A stretch of DNA of 64,000 nucleotides from Lophius americanus (Eukaryota; Chordata; Actinopteri; Lophiiformes; Lophiidae): positions 12,378,001-12,442,000 of the forward strand of contig JBBDHG010000019.1 in NCBI GenBank assembly GCA_037951165.1, read 5' to 3'. The position numbers and the translations under genes are program-made. Under the pieces are notes generated by a model. That model was not told the origin of the DNA and searched no databases. It was given only the letters and a program-made list of their open reading frames with translations. Below are positions 59,501 through 64,000 of the stretch, in pieces (the first letter of the stretch is position 1; each line of letters begins with the position of its first letter).

Positions 59501-61639
59501 CAGGATTTTGTTGTACCCTGGTGAACAGCATATAATTGTGTTAACCATTTACATTTGAATTCTCTAACATTTCTGTAAAATAAGGAGTCTACCATGGTTT
59601 TCAAAAAGACAAATACTGAGAATTGCTTCTGATATTTTGAGGACAAGTCTCAGCATAAGATTTAATCACGGTGGCCGACAGGGGCAAAGGCACCGCAAAC
59701 ATCAATTTGAAAACAGGCGAATTCTGCCAATTAAGTAAACATCTTTATCAAGTTGACTACATAAATGCTTGCAGAAAATAACAAACATCTTCATCGATTT
59801 CACAACAGACACATTTTGCAAAAGCCACAACAAAACACATTAGAACCAACTCTTAACTCACGTCCTCCCTCCACATATTGGATTTGTCCGCCATAAGACA
59901 ACGGAAATGTTTGCGAAGGACACTCAAAAGTGATATTAAAATATAATACACAAACGTGTCATGATATTATGATTAGCCGTGGTAGCTTTGCTAACTTCTG
60001 GCTCATGCAGTCATGTGATTAAGAATATAGCTTTAATCAACATTGCGAAAACAACAAATAAACTTAATTATGACCCTAACATGCACGGTTCTCAAAGCTA
60101 CAGTAAATAAGGTGTATTGTACCGGCTGATAAAAACTCTTAACAATCACTGCACATACTGACTTCGGTTGTTGCCATGGAAACTTGTACAAAACGGTATG
60201 AATTTTGCATAAAAAAGCTATTAAAATGGCTGGTTAAGAGTTTTCAGCAAGTACAAAACACCTTGTTTACTCTAGCTTTGGCCACTTTGCATGTAAGGGT
60301 CGGTATAAACTTTATTTGATTTTTCGCTACGTTTATTAAAGTTTCACTCTTAGTCAATTGACTGCATGACCCAGAAGTTAAGCAAAGCTATCAAGGCTAA
60401 TGAAAATATCATAAAAGTTTGTGCATTATATCTGTTTTATTCCCTGGATGAAGCAACAAAAAAAAAGAGCGTCCGGGATGCATCACTTTTGAGTGTCCTT
60501 CGTATACACTTCCGTTGTATTGTGGCTATTGCAGATATCTTTTCTTAATGTCTTGTGTTCAGGCTTTTTGCAGCGTGAGTGCGTTGGGACTTGATGAAGA
60601 GGTTTTCTTTATTTGCAGCATGCGTTTGTTGTCAAATTGATGTTTGCAGTCTATTTTTTACTGCCGACCACCGTATTTAATAGTTCTGTTCTGTTCTGTA
60701 TTTTGATCTACTGTAGATCAAATACTTTTATTTACTATTAGTAAATTGAATTTAAAAATGACGCTTTGGAAGGTTTCTTGGACGAAACTTTTCAAATACT
60801 TAAATGATGCATCCTGATGAAAATGTCTGGACGTAACATACAAAAAAGTCAAAAGGGGTGTATTTCATTATCGTATCAACAGTTTTGACTTGATACCATA
60901 TGGTCTAATAGAAAAGTCACTTATGGGTCGATAGTTTCCTTAATGTAAGTTAGATGGGCTTCCCAAAATTCTAAGTCAAACCAATAGGCTTGATAATCTA
61001 TTTGAGATTTCATAAAACAGGGTGGATCCAATTTACCTCTTCAGGATGATAAAGTGTACATTTTAAGGGATTAACCACTAAACCTCAAAAACAATAGCTG
61101 AGGTTTAGAGAGGCCATACCACTACAGAGGAAATCCACCTGGCTGGAGTCAGTTCAGCCAGCCTGAGTGAAACCAGGTGGGATTTGAGAGAAATGTAAAC
61201 AAACAATAACTTTCTTGTTTTTAAGTCTGGTGACCATTCTTGTAGTGGAGCTAAACCTGATAATTAACTTTTCACTAAACACAAGGCCTCCAACTGGGCT
61301 TTTCATTCCACAATTAATTAATATGTTGATCCAAGGACTAAATGCATCTGGATCAACATACTCACATCCAGATTATTGCAATTTTACTCAAAAGCACAAC
61401 GTACCATTGTAGCAGTCATGAAGAAATTCCACGGTAAAAGGGTACCCAAGCCCATGATAAACAAAATTATCCATACTGCATTGTATCTGGAAAAGATAGA
61501 GAGGATGTTCATTTTAAAGTGCATTAACAAAGTCATTAAAGTCCATATCAACATCTTTCTCACTTTCCATTGCATTCTGAAACTTCACTAGCTTTAGTTT
61601 AAGATCTTACTTGTCCCGTGGTGCTTGCATGGCCGTCAT
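47420..61639 (-). CDS. slc29a1: equilibrative nucleoside transporter 1 (12 coding exons)
   Basis: Facilitative carrier for purine and pyrimidine nucleosides across the plasma membrane, SLC29 family with 11 membrane helices. Exons in transcript order: 61639-61611, 61486-61405, 59407-59226, 57822-57683, 55766-55632, 55396-55299, 53605-53524, 53076-52991, 52768-52660, 52028-51943, 48825-48626, 47531-47420. They sum to 1341 nt (446 aa plus stop) with all phases consistent; human ENT1 is 456 aa. Seen: GLGTLLPWNFFMTAT in TM1 with Trp29 and Met33 at the same numbers as human; two N-glycosylation sequons (NQT at 53, NET at 57) in the first large loop; INSFGAIL-type TM4 with Gly147 (human Gly154); a short acidic central loop at about 223-278; and Phe324, Asn328, Asp331 and Arg335 in TM8 (human Phe334, Asn338, Asp341, Arg345). 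These fit an ENT1 rather than ENT2 pattern. Teleosts can carry a and b copies; I cannot tell which this is. Confidence 0.95.
48626..48825 (-). CDS. slc29a1: slc29a1 coding exon 11 (TM9 and TM10)
   Basis: Encodes PGKDSKWLPGLVVVRVIFIP and continues through SFSNGYLASLCMCFGP, matching human TM9 and TM10. Acceptor TCTCTCCAG, donor CCCAA|GTAAGT, phase 2. Confidence 0.95.
50878..51170 (+). mobile_element. second fragment of the same Tc1-like family
   Basis: Shares GTGGATATATTCAGCAGCAG..AACATTTTGTCCTGAAG with 40885-40930, then carries the downstream stretch CCCAAAGCACATTGATG..GAAGAAGTTCATGCTGGT typical of the transposase middle. Internally deleted. Lies in slc29a1 intron 10, opposite strand to the gene. 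Confidence 0.65.
51943..52028 (-). CDS. slc29a1: slc29a1 coding exon 10 (TM8)
   Basis: Encodes DMYFIPVSCFLLFNMMDWAG and then RSLTAVCMW. It keeps the Asp-Arg pair of the FN..DW.GR motif needed for transport. Donor TGTGG|GTCAGT; reading on would give VSNDTL. Confidence 0.95.
52660..52768 (-). CDS. slc29a1: slc29a1 coding exon 9 (TM7)
   Basis: Encodes IWVMALSVCFIFTVTIGTFP and then AVTVEVKSTVANGGAW. FPAVTVEVKS is an ENT1 signature. Donor TGGG|GTCAGT, phase 1. Confidence 0.95.
52991..53076 (-). CDS. slc29a1: slc29a1 coding exon 8 (intracellular loop end)
   Basis: Encodes ESPEEKRPVVSLMEDEAKPS and then VSVLSIFKQ. The loop is poorly conserved, but length, phase and the return to SVLSIFKQ before TM7 fit human SHSIKAILKN. 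Acceptor TATTTCAG, donor ACAG|GTGAAA, phase 0. Confidence 0.9.
53524..53605 (-). CDS. slc29a1: slc29a1 coding exon 7 (intracellular loop)
   Basis: Encodes EFFQYFMEDNGSRPSPDEEN and then MLNSVKN, the start of the large cytosolic loop between TM6 and TM7, which in human ENT1 is longer and is a phosphorylation target. Donor AACG|GTAAAT, phase 1. Confidence 0.9.
53700..54553 (+). mobile_element. 5'-truncated Tc1-like transposon with broken transposase
   Basis: Encodes pieces of a Tc1/mariner transposase on the + strand, antisense to slc29a1: TISRELHKSGLYGRVASRTP, a stretch SHVGETANMWRKVFRSDETI, and later the complement of a FNQDNDPK-like region. In-frame stops and frame changes break it. The right end GCAAGCCACTGTA (54541-54553) is a terminal inverted repeat type shared by many fish Tc1 families; no matching left end is present. 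In slc29a1 intron 6. Confidence 0.8.
55299..55396 (-). CDS. slc29a1: slc29a1 coding exon 6 (TM6)
   Basis: Encodes GSALQDSAFGYFITACVVIL and then LAIISYLILPRM, matching human TM6. Acceptor TTCTGTAG, donor AATG|GTAAGA, phase 0. Confidence 0.95.
55632..55766 (-). CDS. slc29a1: slc29a1 coding exon 5 (TM4 and TM5)
   Basis: Encodes SFGAILQSSLFGLAGILPAS and then YTTPIMSGQGLAGAFAAFSM, ICALA. Glycine at the position of human Gly154 is retained, which in family knowledge goes with NBMPR (nitrobenzylthioinosine) sensitivity. Phase 2 in, phase 1 out at GCCA|GTATGT. Confidence 0.95.
57683..57822 (-). CDS. slc29a1: slc29a1 coding exon 4 (TM3 and start of TM4)
   Basis: Encodes IPQKLRISGSLTVILVVFLL and then TAIFVKVEMAPLPYFTLTMV and KIICIN. 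Acceptor GACTCAG, donor CAACT|GTGAGT, phase 1. Confidence 0.95.
57931..57969. repeat. (TA)n microsatellite
   Basis: Palindromic TA-rich run with central ATAGATAT, in slc29a1 intron 3. Confidence 0.9.
59226..59407 (-). CDS. slc29a1: slc29a1 coding exon 3 (extracellular loop and TM2)
   Basis: Encodes FFTSRLKDPPSKLPSNQTAN and then ETLPIGDTRNVLESKFNNVM, TLCAMVPLLI, FTCLNSFIHQ. The loop is shorter than in human ENT1 and has two sequons. Leu85 matches human Leu92. Donor AG|GTATCC, phase 2. Confidence 0.95.
59667..60675 (+). mobile_element. inverted-repeat (foldback) DNA element, copy 2
   Basis: Termini CACGGTGGCCGACAG and, on the complement of the right end, TACGGTGGTCGGCAG. Both sides are flanked by TTTAAT (59661-59666 and 60676-60681), a candidate target-site duplication. 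The subterminal arms repeat CAAACATCAATTTGA in inverted orientation (59692 region and 60636-60650). Non-autonomous, about 1.0 kb, in intron 2 of slc29a1. Confidence 0.7.
61405..61486 (-). CDS. slc29a1: slc29a1 coding exon 2 (TM1)
   Basis: Encodes YNAVWIILFIMGLGTLLPWN and then FFMTATM, residues 11-37. Acceptor TTTTCCAG, donor ATG|GTACGT, phase 0 into FFTSRL. Met33 is the residue linked to dipyridamole sensitivity in human ENT1. Confidence 0.95.
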
Positions 61640-61701
61640 GGTTCTTGTTAAGTTATTCGAGTCACGTGCTCAGTCAGGGGTTAATCAGGGAGGCACCAGA
61701 T
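61611..61701 (-). CDS. slc29a1: slc29a1 first coding exon (coding 61639-61611) with 5' UTR part
   Basis: Encodes MTAMQAPRDK, ending in phase 2 at GACAA|GTAAGA. A second in-frame ATG lies at codon 4. The choice of the first ATG puts Trp29 and Met33 at exactly the human ENT1 positions. An acceptor (TACATTTCAG) at 61702 suggests that about 62 nt of 5' UTR precede the ATG in this exon and that a non-coding exon lies further upstream. The UTR contains a CACGTG E-box at 61663-61668. Confidence 0.8.
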
Positions 61702-64000
61702 CTGAAATGTATAGATAACAAAAACATCTGTTAAACATGGAACACATTTAAAGCGAGCAAACACATATTTTTAACAGCCGCAGCCGTAGGTGTCCTTTTA
61801 ATGAACTGAGTAATTACATAACAGGCCGCACATTAAAAAAAAAAAAGTCAGTAAAAAGTGTCTAGTTTAGTTCACAATCAGTTTCAAATTCACTAAAGAA
61901 AACTTAGTAAAGACCTTATGACGCAGACCCAGCGATAACTTCCTAATCTTTTGGTGTGAACATCAAAAACGTAGTCACAAGAACAATGGGAGGTTAAGAT
62001 TGCACTCGCACAGAAAATTCAAACATTTCTGTGGCAAAGACGAAGTTGGGAAACTCAGACCACAAACTTCACATTGCTCAGAAACACATGCACCACCCAG
62101 CAGATTAAAAGGTTTTGTAAATTTGTTTAAATGTCTAAAATAAATGTGAGCACCATAGGCATTTTCCTCTAGAAAAGTACTTGTCTCAAACTTACAGCTG
62201 CATTCAATCAATGAGACAGGGCTGCTCTCTCCTCTGGTCACATCCACCGTAGTCAAAGCCCAAACATTGCATGTTTGGTTTTATACAGGGATTTAGTAGG
62301 CTGACACCCTACTGTCTGCTGTTGCTCATTGGATCTGCCCTCTTGCTCGTCAACCTCTCCTTCTCCCTCCAGCTTGTCTCTCTCCTTTTTCACATTTCTA
62401 CTTTCGAACTCCAAACATGCGAGTCTTTTTGACACAGAGAGATCAAACCCCAGCTCTCCATCATTTCATGGAAATAGAAAATAGTGCAAAAGCACCCTTC
62501 CTTGACAAGAACCCTGTCATGTAGTGGCAGTGAATTAGAGAGCATGTAAATAGCTTAAACATTTTTTTTTAAACTATTCCACAATCTGATTGAGTCACTT
62601 GTCTTTAAAATCCCATCAGTTCCACTCTCCTTACTTTCAATTCATTATCTACTGTCTCCTTAATTTCTCCCTTCCCTCTGCCTCCTACTGTTTCCTCCTG
62701 CGTAATAATTTCTCACCTCATTTCATACAGTTTTTCTCCTCAGTGCTTTTATTAATTGCATATCTTTTGCTTCAATGCAGTTTTTTGCAAATCCATGGGT
62801 GCTTGTTCAACTCTCTTTGGTGCCCCTTTGTTTTCCCCCTCGTAACTCCTCTTTCCATTTCATTCTGATCTCATAGTCACTCTTAACTTATAAAACACCA
62901 TTAATGCGCTCTCCATTTTTTTCCATAGATCTGATGAGACATGTGCTGAGACTGCTGTGTGACACCTTCTCCAAACAGAAAAAAACTTTCAGGACACTTC
63001 CTCCTCACAAAACAGAAACATTTGGCATCAAATCATCTAAACAACACAATATATTGTATTGTAATACATTTATATTATGCAACCCAAAAAGCTTTGGTTT
63101 AATACATTTTAATAAATATGTGGATCACAACCACTTAAATGCAGCTGTACTAAAATAAATATACTGATCAAATGGTCCCTCATTTTACGGCGACTGCGTT
63201 TTGACCATTGGTTGAACAGAAACATGATAAAAAATGTGTATTTTAACTATTCCACCCTTCAAGAATGCGGGTTCCAACCTCTAGGAAAATAACAGCTTTG
63301 CCAATGTTTAATAAGGAAATAAATTCAATGGATTTGTTAGACCTCAATATTTCACACGATACTTTTTGCAAGTAACATTAAATGCTCCACAGGGCACCTT
63401 TAAATGAGATAAAATCTGACTTTTGGCTGGCCATGAATGTCTTCAGAGTCAGGACAGAAGCTTCTGTATGTTTGGGGCCACACCCACCAAAGCCCCTCAG
63501 GTATCATGAATCATAACTATGTTGAAGTGGTTAGGGTCAATGAGATACCAATCTCTGATAAGCGTTCGATGTCATGTGCGGGGCGGCAGATGTCAGTCTG
63601 TAAAAAGCCAGGCATATGCTCTGTACTAGAACTTTACCAATTATAGGACTGAGCTAGAGTGTAGCAGACAACATCCAACGAACAGCTGGCATCGTTAAAC
63701 TCAATAACAGCAGAGTTAGGGATAGGCGATAAGTGGTAAAAATATCACAGTCCTGATTCAGACATATATGCTGACAAACTGCATCTCTATCCCATACGGG
63801 AACTGTAAATCATTGGGACTTGACTCTCGTCTTTAAAGACATTTCCCACTAACGCTGCCTGACCAAAACCACCTGTGTAGTCAGAGACCCGACCCACCCC
63901 TGTCAAGGAATGTTTACCCTCTTCCCCTCTGGCAGAACACATCAGGCGCAGAACTCCCTCTAACTCTTCCACACACTACAAAAACCTACATGTACCTATA
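61702..64000. other. region upstream of slc29a1, no gene recognised
   Basis: Must contain or lead to the slc29a1 5' non-coding exon and promoter, but no CpG-rich start was identified. Pyrimidine-rich AT DNA from 62580 to 62880. Confidence 0.3.

Overview
The window looks like nuclear DNA of a ray-finned (teleost) fish. It is AT-rich, its two genes are split into many short exons with GT-AG introns, and it is littered with repeat types typical of teleost genomes: Tc1-like transposons, CR1/Rex1-like LINE remnants, a foldback DNA element, and (CT)n and (TA)n microsatellites. No prokaryotic, plasmid, phage or CRISPR features were seen. The species cannot be named from the sequence.

Two protein-coding genes are supported at exon level, and they converge tail to tail. 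On the + strand, atl2 (atlastin-2, an ER membrane-fusion GTPase) runs from a promoter at about 27.7 kb to a stop at 42482, with 14 coding exons and 610 codons whose phases all agree. It also has an alternative C-terminal exon (41789-41926) and a candidate 15-nt microexon (41493-41507). On the - strand, slc29a1 (equilibrative nucleoside transporter 1, ENT1) runs from the ATG at 61639 to the stop at 47420, with 12 coding exons and 446 codons. Their likely poly(A) signals are about 1.1 kb apart (44554-44579 on +, 45697-45702 on -). The two proteins act in different processes (ER network shaping; nucleoside uptake), so the pairing is positional only.

Layout. 1-27.7 kb: no supported gene; decayed transposons, LINE and SINE-like pieces, microsatellites, one ZNF143-like motif and a few GC-richer blocks that may be conserved non-coding DNA. 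27.7-44.6 kb: atl2, with a decayed LINE in intron 3 and a Tc1-like fragment in the 3' introns. 45.7-61.7 kb: slc29a1, with two copies of an inverted-repeat element (one in the likely 3' UTR, one in intron 2), an antisense Tc1-like remnant in intron 6 and another in intron 10. 61.7-64.0 kb: upstream of slc29a1, no supported gene.

All gene identities rest on recognising protein families by eye. Exon edges were set by GT/AG sites plus reading-frame continuity. No database search was run.
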